NCBI RefSeq assembly: GCF_008642335.1
Contig: NZ_CP029191.1
Location: 3,782,001-3,846,000, forward strand
From: Streptomyces venezuelae
GTDB lineage: Bacteria > Actinomycetota > Actinomycetes > Streptomycetales > Streptomycetaceae
Reading direction: 5' to 3'
Length of the DNA: 64,000 bases
The first letter of the stretch is position 1; each line of letters opens with the position of its first letter. The translations under genes were made by a program, and so were the position numbers. Shown here piece after piece: positions 25,412 through 34,274 of this stretch. A model generated the notes under the pieces. That model searched no databases and had not been told where the DNA came from. It saw nothing but the letters and a program-made list of their open reading frames with translations.

Positions 25412-25444
25412 ACGAATACGCTAAACCACGTATACGTATCCTTC

Positions 25445-26296
25445 TCACTTGGTAACGGGCGAATCAGACCTATCGTTCTCGCGCCTGCGCCACCCGCGTA
25501 CCCCGAGCACCGCCCCCACAAGCGCCACGACCCCCACGAGCAGCACCGAGTCCGGTACCGCCCGGCCGAGGTCGCCCGCCCACTGCTCCACCGCGAACGA
25601 GTCGTCCACGCCGAGCAGCCCCGGCAGCGCCGTCGTCCCGTCGTACACGAGGAACAGCGCGCCCAGAGCGATGAAGAAGAGGCCCGACAGCAGCGACGTC
25701 GTGTGCAGCTCGAACCGCCCGAGCCGGAACGCCCGGCCCCGCAGCCACCTGCGGCGCCCCAGGTCGAACCGCTCCCAGAGCAGCGCGAGCACGAAGAGCG
25801 GCACCGCCATCCCCAGCGCGTACACGGCGAGCAGCAGCCCTCCGTACACCGGGCTTCCGCTCACCGCGGCCACCGTCAGGACGCTGCCGAGGATCGGCCC
25901 CGCGCAGAACCCGGCGAGCCCGTACACCGCGCCCAGCGCGTACACGGAGAACGCCGTGGTCGGGCGGATGCGGCCCGACAGCTCCGCCATCCGCCGCGAC
26001 GCGAAGCCCATGCCGAGGATCTGGAGCACGCCGAGCCCGATGATCAGCCAGCCCGCGACGAGCACCAGCTGGTCGCGGTGGCCGAAGAAGAAGCGGCCCG
26101 CGTAGGACCCGGCGGCGCCGAGCGGCACCAGGGTCGTGGCGAGTCCCGCGTAGAAGATGCCGGTGCGGGCGACGAGGCGCGAGGTGGAGTCGATGGAGTA
26201 GGCGAAGAAGGCGGGCAGGAGCAGGGCGCTGCACGGGCTGACCAGGGCGAGGAGTCCGCCCAGGAACGCGGCGAAGTATCCGACGTCGGCGGTCAC
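25445..26296 (-). CDS. CcdA/DsbD-family transmembrane thiol-disulfide protein
   Basis: 283 aa with six to eight membrane segments. The family features are the ALVSPCSALLLPAF segment (Cys near residue 20) and GLAGFCAGPILGSV (second Cys). Such proteins carry electrons from cytoplasmic thioredoxin to extracytoplasmic thiol proteins. The GTG start overlaps the stop of the upstream DsbA-like gene by four bases (GTGA), implying translational coupling and shared function. Confidence 0.9.
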   Translation of the reverse strand: MTADVGYFAAFLGGLLALVSPCSALLLPAFFAYSIDSTSRLVARTGIFYAGLATTLVPLGAAGSYAGRFFFGHRDQLVLVAGWLIIGLGVLQILGMGFASRRMAELSGRIRPTTAFSVYALGAVYGLAGFCAGPILGSVLTVAAVSGSPVYGGLLLAVYALGMAVPLFVLALLWERFDLGRRRWLRGRAFRLGRFELHTTSLLSGLFFIALGALFLVYDGTTALPGLLGVDDSFAVEQWAGDLGRAVPDSVLLVGVVALVGAVLGVRGWRRRENDRSDSPVTK

Positions 26297-27063
26297 TCGG
26301 AGCCCCCGCCCTTCTTGCCGGCCGGCTTCGCGCTCTTCGCCGCCGACTCGATGGCCTGGTGGAAGACCTGGTCCGGCTGGGCGCCCGAGATGGGCCGCCC
26401 GTTGATCACGAAGGAGGGCGTCGCGGCGGCCCCGAGGCCGTACGCCTCCTCCTGGTCCTTCTTCACGGCGCTCTTCGCCGCGTCGCTGCCCGCGTCGGTG
26501 ACGAACTTGTCGACGTCCTTGACCCCGGCGTCCTTCGCGAGCTCCTTCAGGCGTGCGTCGCCGAAGCCCTTCTCCTTCGAGCCCTCGGCGTACGCGGCCT
26601 CGTGGAACTGCCAGAAGCGGCCCTGCCTGCCCGCCGCCCACGCGGCCCGCGCGGCCCGCTCGGAGTCCGCGCCGAAGATCGGGAAGTTGCGCCATTCGAT
26701 GCGCAGGGTGCCGTCCTCGACGTACTTCTTCACGAGGCCGGGCTCGGTGTCGCGGGCGAACTTGCCGCAGAAGCCGCACTTGAAGTCGGCGTACTCGACC
26801 ATCACGACGGGCGCGTCCGCGCGGCCCTGCGCGAGCGGGTCCTTGCCGTCACGCCGGGCGAGCTTCTCCAGCTCGGGGTAGACGCCGGCCTGCGATCCGG
26901 TGGAGGGCGCGGCGCCCGCGGCCTCCTCCTTGACGGTGCCGCCTCCGGAGGAGTCGGCGGGCTTGGTCGCCGTGTACGAGGCGACGCCGAGCAGCACCGC
27001 GGCGACGGCGACACCCGCGCCGATGGCGATGTTGCGGCTCTTCTTGGGGTTGTTGCTGGGCAT
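26293..27063 (-). CDS. DsbA-family thiol:disulfide oxidoreductase, membrane-anchored
   Basis: 256 aa. One membrane segment (IAIGAGVAVAAVLLGVASY, about 12-30) places the thioredoxin-fold domain outside. The active site is CGFC in YADFKCGFCGKFAR (near residue 95), and the cis-Pro loop is AATPSFVINGRP (near 220). It should catalyse disulfide exchange in exported proteins and forms a coupled pair with the downstream CcdA gene. Tandem 13-bp repeats (27086-27120) sit in its upstream region. Confidence 0.93.
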   Translation of the reverse strand: MPSNNPKKSRNIAIGAGVAVAAVLLGVASYTATKPADSSGGGTVKEEAAGAAPSTGSQAGVYPELEKLARRDGKDPLAQGRADAPVVMVEYADFKCGFCGKFARDTEPGLVKKYVEDGTLRIEWRNFPIFGADSERAARAAWAAGRQGRFWQFHEAAYAEGSKEKGFGDARLKELAKDAGVKDVDKFVTDAGSDAAKSAVKKDQEEAYGLGAAATPSFVINGRPISGAQPDQVFHQAIESAAKSAKPAGKKGGGSE

Positions 27064-27085
27064 CAGAGCGGTCTCTCTTGTCCTG

Positions 27086-27120
27086 TTGTGCGTACGTCTT
27101 GTGCGTACGTCTTGTGCGTC
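27086..27120. repeat. tandem 13-bp repeats upstream of dsbA-like gene
   Basis: TTGTGCGTACGTC occurs at 27086-27098 and 27099-27111, followed by a partial third copy to 27120. Each unit contains the palindrome GTAC within CGTACG. It could be a regulator site or a slippage tract. Confidence 0.6.
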
Positions 27121-27128
27121 GGTGATGG

Positions 27129-27151
27129 GGCCCCTGGTGCAGACAGGGGCC
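27129..27151 (-). terminator. terminator of small exported-protein gene
   Basis: Eight-base stem GGCCCCTG (27129-27136) with CAGGGGCC (27144-27151), just past the stop codon at 27154 on the minus strand. Confidence 0.6.
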
Positions 27152-27153
27152 TC

Positions 27154-27537
27154 CTACACGCGCAGGACCGAGAGATCGCCGGGTGAGAGGGGTACGAGCT
27201 CGGGCGGGCCGCGTACCGGCGTGAGGTCGAGGACCGCCTGGTCGGCGCCCCAGGAGCCGGCCGTGCCATGGGCCTGGCAGAGCGCGGGGAGCAGTTCGTG
27301 CGGGGAGTTCGTGCGGGGCGGTGCGGCCGGGCCCTGCTCGCCGTCTCCTTGCGCGCCCTTTCCGCAGCCCGGCTGTTCGTGGCCGTCGTCCACAGGGGTC
27401 ACGGTCGCCGAAGCCGTCGCCGTCCGCTCCACGGGCTGCTGCTGGCCGGCCGCCGCCGCGGGCGCGCAGAACAGCCCGAGCACGATGAGGAGCACCCCGG
27501 CCAGGGGGCTCCAGAGCGTGCGCGCGCGGGACGACAT
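27154..27537 (-). CDS. small exported protein of unknown function
   Basis: 127 aa. N-terminal signal peptide MSSRARTLWSPLAGVLLIVL with an Ala-rich cleavage region (CAPAAAAG). The mature part has two Cys (GCGKGAQG and LLPALCQAHG) and ends VRGPPELVPLSPGDLSVLRV. I do not recognise a function. TACGAT (27545-27550) sits seven bases before the ATG, with no ribosome site, so a leaderless mRNA is likely. It is divergent from hrpA. Confidence 0.65.
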   Translation of the reverse strand: MSSRARTLWSPLAGVLLIVLGLFCAPAAAAGQQQPVERTATASATVTPVDDGHEQPGCGKGAQGDGEQGPAAPPRTNSPHELLPALCQAHGTAGSWGADQAVLDLTPVRGPPELVPLSPGDLSVLRV

Positions 27538-27620
27538 GCCCGGAATCGTACGTGCCGGGGCGGTCCGCGGGGGAAATCGGTTCGCCACCGCCGAGTCGCG
27601 GGTGAGATCCTGGATGCCGT

Positions 27621-30600
27621 ATGTCTACGCAGCCCGCCCTTGCCCTCGACGCCCTCGCCCCCCGACTGTCCGAGCTGTCGCTGCGCGACGAGCACCGGAT
27701 CGGCCGGCGGCTGGAGGGTGCCCGCCGGATCCGTAAGCCCGAGGCCCGCGCCGCCGTCCTCGCCGAGATCGCGGCGGACGTGGAGAAGGCCGAGGCGCGG
27801 ATGGCCGAGCGCGGCTCCCGCATGCCCGTGATCACGTATCCGGAGCAGCTGCCGGTCAGCCAGAAGAAGGACGAGATCGCCGACGCGATCCGCGACCACC
27901 AGGTCGTGATCGTCGCCGGTGAGACCGGTTCGGGCAAGACCACGCAGATCCCCAAGATCTGCATGGAGCTCGGCCGGGGCGTGCGCGGCATGATCGGCCA
28001 TACGCAGCCCCGCCGCATCGCGGCCCGCACGGTCGCCGAGCGCGTGGCGGAGGAGCTGAACACCCCGCTGGGCGAGGCCGTCGGCTGGAAGGTCCGCTTC
28101 ACCGACCAGGTCGGCGCGGGCACGTTCGTGAAGCTGATGACGGACGGCATCCTGCTCGCCGAGATCCAGACGGACCGCGAGCTGCGCGCGTACGACACGA
28201 TCATCATCGACGAGGCCCACGAGCGGTCGCTGAACATCGACTTCCTGCTCGGCTACCTCGCCCAGCTGCTGCCCAAGCGCCCGGACCTGAAGGTCGTGAT
28301 CACCTCCGCGACCATCGACCCGGAGCGTTTCTCGCGGCACTTCGGGGACGCGCCGATCGTCGAGGTCAGCGGACGCACGTATCCCGTGGAGGTGCGTTAC
28401 CGGCCGCTCCTCGAAGAGGACAGCGATGACTCCGACCGGGACCAGATCACCGCAATCACGGACGCCGTCGAGGAGCTTCAGGCCGAGGGCAAGGGCGACA
28501 TCCTCGTCTTCCTCTCCGGAGAGCGCGAGATCCGCGACACGGCGGACGCGCTGAACAAGAAGAACTTCAGGTTCACTGAAGTCCTCCCTCTCTACGCCCG
28601 GCTCTCGCACGCCGAGCAGCACAGGGTGTTCCAGCAGCACACCGGGAGACGCATCGTCCTCGCGACGAACGTCGCCGAGACCTCGCTGACGGTCCCCGGC
28701 ATCAAGTACGTGATCGACCCGGGCACGGCCCGCATCTCCCGCTACAGCCACCGCACGAAGGTGCAGCGCCTGCCCATCGAGGCGATCAGCCAGGCCAGCG
28801 CCAACCAGCGCAAGGGCCGCTGCGGACGTACGTCGGACGGCATCTGCATCCGCCTGTACAGCGAGGACGACTTCCTCTCCCGGCCCGAGTTCACCGACGC
28901 CGAGATCCTCCGTACGAACCTGGCGTCCGTCATCCTCCAGATGACCGCGGCCGGCCTCGGCGACATAGAGAAGTTCCCCTTCATCGACCCGCCGGACCAC
29001 CGCAACATCCGCGACGGCGTGCAGCTCCTCCAGGAGCTGGGCGCGCTCGACCCGGCGCAGAAGGACCCGAAGAAACGGCTCACCCAGCAGGGCCGCAAGC
29101 TCAGCCAGCTCCCCGTCGACCCGCGCCTGGCCCGGATGGTCCTGGAGGCCGACAAGAACGGCTGCGTGCGCGAGGTCATGGTGATCGCCGCCGCGCTCTC
29201 CATCCAGGACCCGCGCGAGCGCCCGGCGGAGAAGCAGGCGCAGGCCGATCAGCAGCACGCCCGCTTCAAGGACGAGACGAGCGACTTCCTCGCCTACCTC
29301 AACCTGTGGCGGTACGTGCGGGAGCAGCAGAAGGAGCGCGGCTCCTCGTCCTTCCGGCGCATGTGCAAGGCGGAGTACCTGAACTTCCTGCGCATCCGCG
29401 AGTGGCAGGACATCTACACGCAGCTGCGCACGGTCGCCAAGCAGATGGGCATCCACCTCAACGAAGAGGACGCCCCCGAGCAGCACGTCCACATCTCCCT
29501 CCTCTCCGGCCTCCTCTCCCACATCGGGATGAAGGACGTGAAGGAGTCGAAGGAGAGCAAGGAGAAGGACCCGAAGCAGCGCGGCGGGGGACGCAACGAG
29601 TACCTGGGCGCCCGCAACGCCAAGTTCGCGGTCTTCCCCGGCTCCGCGCTCTTCAAGAAGCCCCCGCGCTTCATCATGTCCGCCGAACTGGTGGAGACCT
29701 CGCGCCTGTGGGCGCGGGTGAACGCCCGCATCGAGCCGGAGTGGGTCGAGCCGCTCGCCCAGCACCTCCTGAAGCGCACGTACAGCGAACCGCACTGGGA
29801 GAAGGACCAGGCGGCGGTCATGGCGACGGAGAAGGTGACGCTGTACGGCGTCCCGATCGTCACCGACCGCAAGGTGAACTACGGCCGCATCGACCCCGAG
29901 GTCTCCCGCGACCTGTTCATCCGCAACGCGCTGGTCGAGGGCGACTGGCGCACGCACCACAAGTTCTTCGCCGCCAACCGCAAGCTCCTCACCGAGGTCG
30001 AGGAGCTGGAGCACAGGGCGCGGCGCCGCGACATCCTCGTCGACGACGAGACGCTCTTCGACTTCTACGACCAGCGGGTCCCCGCGGACGTCGTGTCGGG
30101 GGCGCACTTCGACTCCTGGTGGAAGAAGAAGCAGCGGGAAGAGCCCGAACTGCTCGACTTCGAGCGGTCGATGCTCATCAACGAGAAGGCACAGGGCGTC
30201 TCCAAGGACGACTACCCCGACTCGTGGCGGCAGGGGCAGCTCAAGTTCAAGGTGACGTACCAGTTCGAGCCGGGTGCGGACGCGGACGGCGTGACGGTCC
30301 ACATCCCGCTCCAGGTCCTGAACCAGGTCACCGACGAGGGCTTCGACTGGCAGATCCCGGGGCTGCGCGAGGACGTGGTCATCGAGCTGATCCGCTCCCT
30401 GCCGAAGCCGATCCGCCGCAACTACGTGCCCGCGCCGAACTTCGCGAAGGCGTTCCTGGAGCGTGCGGTGCCGCTGCAGGAGCCGCTGCACGTCACGCTG
30501 GCGCGCGAGCTGCAGCGGATGGTCGGTGTGCCGGTCTCGCCGGACGACTTCGACCTGACGCGCGTGCCCGACCACTTGAAGATCACGTTCCGGATCACCG

Positions 30601-31601
30601 ACGAGCGGCGCAAGAAGCTCGCCGAGGACAAGGACCTGGAAGCCCTGAAGGTCCGGCTGAAGCCGAAGGCCCGCGCGGCGCTCTCGCAGGCCGCCGCCGC
30701 GACGGCCGAGCGGACGGGCGGGGCGGCCGTGGAGCGCACGGGCCTCACGGACTGGACGCTCGGCACGCTCACGCGCGTCTTCGAGACGCGCCGCGCCGGC
30801 CAGCCGGTGAAGGCGTACCCGGCGCTGGTGGACGACGGCGACACCGTCTCCGTACGCCTCTTCGACACGGAGGCGGAGCAGCTCCAGGCGATGTGGCGGG
30901 GCATGCGGCGCCTCATCCTGCGCAACATCCCCGTGAACCCGGCCAAGTTCGCCTCCGACAAGCTGAGCAACCAGCAGAAGCTCGCCCTGTCCGCGAACCC
31001 GCACGGTTCCGTGCAGGCCCTCTTCGACGACTGCGCGATGGCCGCCGCGGACAAGCTGATCGCGGACTTCGGCGGGCCCGTCTGGGACGAGGAGTCGTAC
31101 CGCAAGCTGTTCGACAAGGTGCGGGCGGAGATCGTCGACACGACCGTGCGTGCGGTCGGACAGGTGCAGCAGGTCCTCGCCGCCTGGCAGGCGTGCGAGC
31201 GCCGGCTGAAGTCGGCGAAGAGCCCGACGCTCCTCGCGAACCTCGCGGACGTGCGGGAGCAGCTGAACTCCCTCATCAAGCCGGGCTTCGTCACGGAGAC
31301 GGGGATACGGCGGCTGCCGGACCTGATGCGGTACATGGTGGCGGCGGACCGGCGCCTGCAGCAGATGCCGACGAACGTCCAGCGGGACACCACGCGCATG
31401 GAGAAGGTCCACGAGATGCGCGACGAATACCTGTGGCTGCTCGAACAGATGCCGCAGGGCAGGCCGGTGCCGCAGGAGGTCCTGGACATCCGCTGGATGA
31501 TCGAGGAGCTCCGCGTCAGCTACTTCGCGCACGCGCTGGGCACGGCGTACCCCGTCTCGGACAAGCGGATCGTGAAGGCGATCGACGCGCTGGTGCCGTA
31601 A
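27621..31601 (+). CDS. hrpA: ATP-dependent RNA helicase HrpA (DEAH box)
   Basis: 1326 aa, the usual full length for HrpA. Motif I is GETGSGKTTQIP (near 98), motif Ia HTQPRRIAART, DEAH in IIIDEAHERSLN (near 194), SAT, motif V LATNVAETSLTVPGI and motif VI QRKGRCGRT. The helicase-associated and OB-fold regions follow, then the long C-terminal DUF3418 domain (from about 730). It remodels RNA; in Escherichia coli HrpA acts on stalled ribosomes. The ATG at 27621 has only a weak ribosome site. Confidence 0.95.
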   Translation: MSTQPALALDALAPRLSELSLRDEHRIGRRLEGARRIRKPEARAAVLAEIAADVEKAEARMAERGSRMPVITYPEQLPVSQKKDEIADAIRDHQVVIVAGETGSGKTTQIPKICMELGRGVRGMIGHTQPRRIAARTVAERVAEELNTPLGEAVGWKVRFTDQVGAGTFVKLMTDGILLAEIQTDRELRAYDTIIIDEAHERSLNIDFLLGYLAQLLPKRPDLKVVITSATIDPERFSRHFGDAPIVEVSGRTYPVEVRYRPLLEEDSDDSDRDQITAITDAVEELQAEGKGDILVFLSGEREIRDTADALNKKNFRFTEVLPLYARLSHAEQHRVFQQHTGRRIVLATNVAETSLTVPGIKYVIDPGTARISRYSHRTKVQRLPIEAISQASANQRKGRCGRTSDGICIRLYSEDDFLSRPEFTDAEILRTNLASVILQMTAAGLGDIEKFPFIDPPDHRNIRDGVQLLQELGALDPAQKDPKKRLTQQGRKLSQLPVDPRLARMVLEADKNGCVREVMVIAAALSIQDPRERPAEKQAQADQQHARFKDETSDFLAYLNLWRYVREQQKERGSSSFRRMCKAEYLNFLRIREWQDIYTQLRTVAKQMGIHLNEEDAPEQHVHISLLSGLLSHIGMKDVKESKESKEKDPKQRGGGRNEYLGARNAKFAVFPGSALFKKPPRFIMSAELVETSRLWARVNARIEPEWVEPLAQHLLKRTYSEPHWEKDQAAVMATEKVTLYGVPIVTDRKVNYGRIDPEVSRDLFIRNALVEGDWRTHHKFFAANRKLLTEVEELEHRARRRDILVDDETLFDFYDQRVPADVVSGAHFDSWWKKKQREEPELLDFERSMLINEKAQGVSKDDYPDSWRQGQLKFKVTYQFEPGADADGVTVHIPLQVLNQVTDEGFDWQIPGLREDVVIELIRSLPKPIRRNYVPAPNFAKAFLERAVPLQEPLHVTLARELQRMVGVPVSPDDFDLTRVPDHLKITFRITDERRKKLAEDKDLEALKVRLKPKARAALSQAAAATAERTGGAAVERTGLTDWTLGTLTRVFETRRAGQPVKAYPALVDDGDTVSVRLFDTEAEQLQAMWRGMRRLILRNIPVNPAKFASDKLSNQQKLALSANPHGSVQALFDDCAMAAADKLIADFGGPVWDEESYRKLFDKVRAEIVDTTVRAVGQVQQVLAAWQACERRLKSAKSPTLLANLADVREQLNSLIKPGFVTETGIRRLPDLMRYMVAADRRLQQMPTNVQRDTTRMEKVHEMRDEYLWLLEQMPQGRPVPQEVLDIRWMIEELRVSYFAHALGTAYPVSDKRIVKAIDALVP

Positions 31602-31695
31602 CCGGGCGACCGCACAGGGTGAGTTCGACCGCCGGGCCTGCGCTGCTGTACAGTCTCATCTCGCAGCACAACGCAACACCAAGTGCCGCGAGCAA

Positions 31696-31770
31696 GGTCC
31701 TGTGGAGCAGTTTGGAGTGCTCGCCACCCTGTCAAGGTGGAGGCCGCGGGTTCAAATCCCGTCAGGACCG
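31696..31770 (+). tRNA. tRNA-Asp (GUC), copy 2
   Basis: 75 nt, identical to the tRNA-Asp at 24114-24188. TACAGT near 31650 is a possible -10 box. Confidence 0.95.
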
Positions 31771-31779
31771 CAGTAAGAG

Positions 31780-31808
31780 AAGGGCCGCACCGTAAAGGTG
31801 CGGCCCTT
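31780..31808 (+). terminator. terminator after tRNA-Asp
   Basis: Twelve-base stem AAGGGCCGCACC (31780-31791) with 31797-31808, a GTAAA loop, then CTTG. Confidence 0.85.
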
Positions 31809-31886
31809 CTTGCGTCTTGACTGGGGCACATTCCGCCGGTACCCCGGACACCAGGGAGTCGCGGGAGGCTCCCCGGGAGGTGACTC

Positions 31887-32132
31887 ATGTCCGCTTCTTC
31901 GGCGTCCGCGCGGCACGAGACGCGCGCCCTGCTGCGCGCGCACCTCGCGGCGGCCACCAGATATCGCCACGTGACCCGGCACTGCCCGATCTGCCACCGA
32001 CTGCTGAGGCTCGCCCTGGAGCCCTCTCAGCGAGCCTCAGGGGAGCACGAGGCCCCCGAGGCCACCTTCGTGCGGGAGAGCCCCCCAGCCGCCCGCCCCG
32101 ACGCCGGGGACGAAAGTCCCTCCGACGCATGA
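31887..32132 (+). CDS. small DUF6274-like protein
   Basis: 81 aa. Helical start HETRALLRAHLAAATRYRH, then a HCPICHRLLRLA motif that could bind a metal, then an unstructured acidic tail. It resembles the DUF6274 family found next to bldC in Streptomyces (recalled, not searched). The ATG has GGGAGGTGA at ideal spacing. Function unknown. Confidence 0.75.
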   Translation: MSASSASARHETRALLRAHLAAATRYRHVTRHCPICHRLLRLALEPSQRASGEHEAPEATFVRESPPAARPDAGDESPSDA

Positions 32133-32418
32133 CCAAAGACGAAGCACGGACCCCCGCCCCGGTGGGAGGCTGAGAGGCGTGGGCTCCTCTAGCGCAGGGG
32201 TGTCGTGCGCAACAAGATTCACGACGTGTGACGGGTGTCACCGAACAAGTTTCAAGAACCCCGGAACTTACACCCTCCCTACAACGGGCCAATTTAATAT
32301 GTGCAATTGCACCACCCTCCGGACGCGCCCCCGGCGCTCTTCCCGGACGCCCGCCCCGGACTCCCCAGAGCCGAACAAGGGCGCTCAGGCCCCGCCCACC
32401 AGCGCGTCCTCGGCGCAC
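32133..32418. other. non-coding interval with AT-rich block, between DUF6274 gene and bldC terminator
   Basis: No convincing gene. At 32288-32312 a strikingly AT-rich block (AATTTAATAT) runs into the perfect palindrome GTGCAATTGCAC (32301-32312). A second small inverted repeat, GTGTGACGGGTGTCAC, lies at 32226-32241. It could be a regulator-binding site or a small-RNA promoter. Confidence 0.4.
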
Positions 32419-32458
32419 AAAAAAGATCGCGCTGGACCCGGCGGAGTCCAGCGCGATC
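32419..32458 (-). terminator. intrinsic terminator of bldC
   Basis: On the minus strand, a 13-bp stem GATCGCGCTGGAC with an 8-base loop is followed by six U residues (A-tract 32419-32424 on the plus strand). A textbook U-tract terminator, rare in this genus. Confidence 0.88.
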
Positions 32459-32614
32459 GAAACGACGCACCCAAGTGAGTCAGGCGTGGGCCCCGTTGGG
32501 GCAGGACCCTCGTCGCGTGTAGCCAAATGTCGGACGTACGGCCAGGTTGGGGGACCCGGCAGCAGTGGTGCTCTTCGTCCGAGTTGTGCGGGTTACTGCA
32601 GGTTGAGCGGTACG

Positions 32615-32821
32615 TCAGGCCTCGCTGCGCTGCTGCGGAATACCCGCGAGCAGTGCGCGGACCTCAGCCTCGCGGTACCGGCGGTGTCCGCCGAGCGTGC
32701 GAATCGACGTGAGCTTGCCAGCCTTGGCCCAGCGCGTCACCGTCTTCGGGTCGACGCGGAACATCGTGGCTACCTCAGCCGGGGTCAGCAGCGGCTCGGC
32801 ATCAGGGGTGCGAGCGGTCAT
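32615..32821 (-). CDS. bldC: developmental regulator BldC (MerR-like DNA-binding protein)
   Basis: 68 aa, the exact length of BldC. It is a single winged-helix domain of MerR type: LLTPAEVATMFRVDPKTVTR (residues 11-30), then WAKAGKLTSIRTLGGHRRYR, with no dimerisation coil. BldC binds head-to-tail along AT-rich direct repeats and delays entry into sporulation. The ATG at 32819-32821 has GAGGAG upstream; a longer reading to 32860 has no ribosome site. An inverted repeat sits in its leader (32839-32858), and a U-tract terminator follows. Confidence 0.97.
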   Translation of the reverse strand: MTARTPDAEPLLTPAEVATMFRVDPKTVTRWAKAGKLTSIRTLGGHRRYREAEVRALLAGIPQQRSEA

Positions 32822-32838
32822 GAGCGGCCTCCTCGGGA

Positions 32839-32858
32839 GAACCGAACCTTCTCGGTTC
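32839..32858 (-). promoter_or_regulatory. inverted repeat in the bldC leader
   Basis: GAACCGA (32839-32845) and TCGGTTC (32852-32858) form perfect 7-base arms around 6 bases, 17 bases upstream of the bldC start codon. It may be an operator or an RNA hairpin just before the ribosome site. Confidence 0.5.
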
Positions 32859-33287
32859 ATTCCTCTAAATTCTGCACCTTGACCCGCGTTGCCCGAAATG
32901 GCGGACGCGAGTCGAGTCGGTTATAGGACGAACGGCTTGTCCTCGGCACTACAACTACACCATCCGTCCAGCCGCGTCGGCCAAACCGATGGAATTGCCC
33001 TCCCAGGTGTTCATCACCGACGGAAGCCGATGGACCATGCCATAGCGGACAGTCACGCCACAGTGACGATCAGTCACAGAGCGATCAGGAGTCAACAGAC
33101 CCCCCATAGAGTGCAATGCTGAGCAATCCGCCCGTAGTTGGGCGGAAGGAGCCCTCCCCGGACTCCTTGTCCTATTTTGGCACGAGGAGGGGTGATGGGC
33201 GCAAGGGTGCAGTTAGTGCGGTCCGTCACGCTTGAGGCAAAGGCCCGGATCGGGACCTACGTCCTGGCACCGGGGCGACCGGAGACC
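32859..33287. other. bldC upstream region, no gene seen
   Basis: About 430 bases of lower G+C than the surroundings. The bldC promoter should lie near 32860-32900 (TAGAGGAAT-like box on the minus strand, not certain). At 33128-33160 CCGCCCGTAGTTGGGCGG forms a hairpin. No convincing reading frame on either strand. Confidence 0.4.
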
Positions 33288-34121
33288 TCAGTTCGCGAAC
33301 TGAAGGTCCCGGACCGCCCGCCATCGCTCCACGAGCCTCGCATACGCCTCGCCGGCCGCCTCGCCGTCGCCGACGCGCAGCGCCTCGATTCCCTCGGCCA
33401 CGTCCGCCGCCGAGTGGTCCTCGTCGAGCTCGTCGGCGGAGACCGCGTGCACGAGCCCGCCGTAGTCGAGCTCGACCATGGAACGCGGGTGGAACTCCTC
33501 CAGCCACCGGCCGACGTCCACGAGCCCGTCGATGATCGGCCCCTCGTCCAGCGCGTCCCGAAGCGCCCGGAGCCCGCGGGCGACCCGGCGCCGCGCCTGC
33601 ACCATCGGCGTGCGGTAGCGCAGCCCCGGCGGCTCGCCCTTCTCGTGGCTGCGCTCCTCGTCGGAGACGAGCACGAACCAGTGCAGCGGCACCTGCCACG
33701 TCGACGTACGGATCCAGGGGCGCGCGTCGGGGTTGCGCGCCAGCCACTGTTCGTAGTCCGCCACCGTCTGGCGGCGGAGCACCGGGGGCAGCACCGCGTC
33801 CAGGACCGTCGGGGGCAGCTGGCCGGCCAGCTCCTCCATGGCCTGCCAGCCGCGCAGCCGGGTCCGCCACGGGCAGACGTGCAGCACCCCGTCGACTTCC
33901 GCCACGAACGCGTCGTCGCTCTCGTGCACCGGGACGGGCACCGGCGGCGTGGGCAGCAGGTCGGCCAGCGACCGGCGGAGCTCGTCCTGGCAGGAGGGCA
34001 GGTCGGGGCGGCGGGCGTAGCGCGCCCAGTGGCCGCGCTCCGGCTCGGGGAAAGCGGCCAGCGGCTCGTACACACGCAGGTAGGAGGCGTACGGGACCGT
34101 CACGGATGACACCTTGGGCAC
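33288..34121 (-). CDS. conserved hypothetical protein
   Basis: 277 aa soluble protein of no recognised family. It starts VPKVSSVTVPYASYLRVYEP and contains LHVCPWRTRLRGWQAMEEL and WQVPLHWFVLVSDEERSH, which look well conserved, and a helical C-terminus. The GTG at 34119-34121 has GGGGGAGAGAGG upstream and is preferred over an ATG at 34169. It occupies the place of SCO4090 between bldC and vdh (recalled synteny) and is divergent from vdh. Confidence 0.8.
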   Translation of the reverse strand: MPKVSSVTVPYASYLRVYEPLAAFPEPERGHWARYARRPDLPSCQDELRRSLADLLPTPPVPVPVHESDDAFVAEVDGVLHVCPWRTRLRGWQAMEELAGQLPPTVLDAVLPPVLRRQTVADYEQWLARNPDARPWIRTSTWQVPLHWFVLVSDEERSHEKGEPPGLRYRTPMVQARRRVARGLRALRDALDEGPIIDGLVDVGRWLEEFHPRSMVELDYGGLVHAVSADELDEDHSAADVAEGIEALRVGDGEAAGEAYARLVERWRAVRDLQFAN

Positions 34122-34274
34122 GGCTCCTCTCTCCCCCGCGGACGCGCCGGAAAACGTGATCCTCGGCACCGGGAGGCCAAGGTCGGTGGACAGCCTCTAG
34201 TCTCATGCCCATCGGGCCCCCGCCACCCGTACGGGAGCCCTCCCAACCGCCGCACTTGACCGGGAGTCACCACA

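Noticed and set aside
24155..26881. 908-codon plus-strand frame
   Set aside because: Crosses tRNA genes and runs antisense to DUF3533, CcdA and DsbA genes.
27399..31532. 1377-codon minus-strand frame
   Set aside because: Exact antisense of hrpA; low-complexity Arg/Leu/Gly composition.
32228..32926. Plus-strand frame over bldC
   Set aside because: Antisense to bldC and its terminator; no ribosome site.
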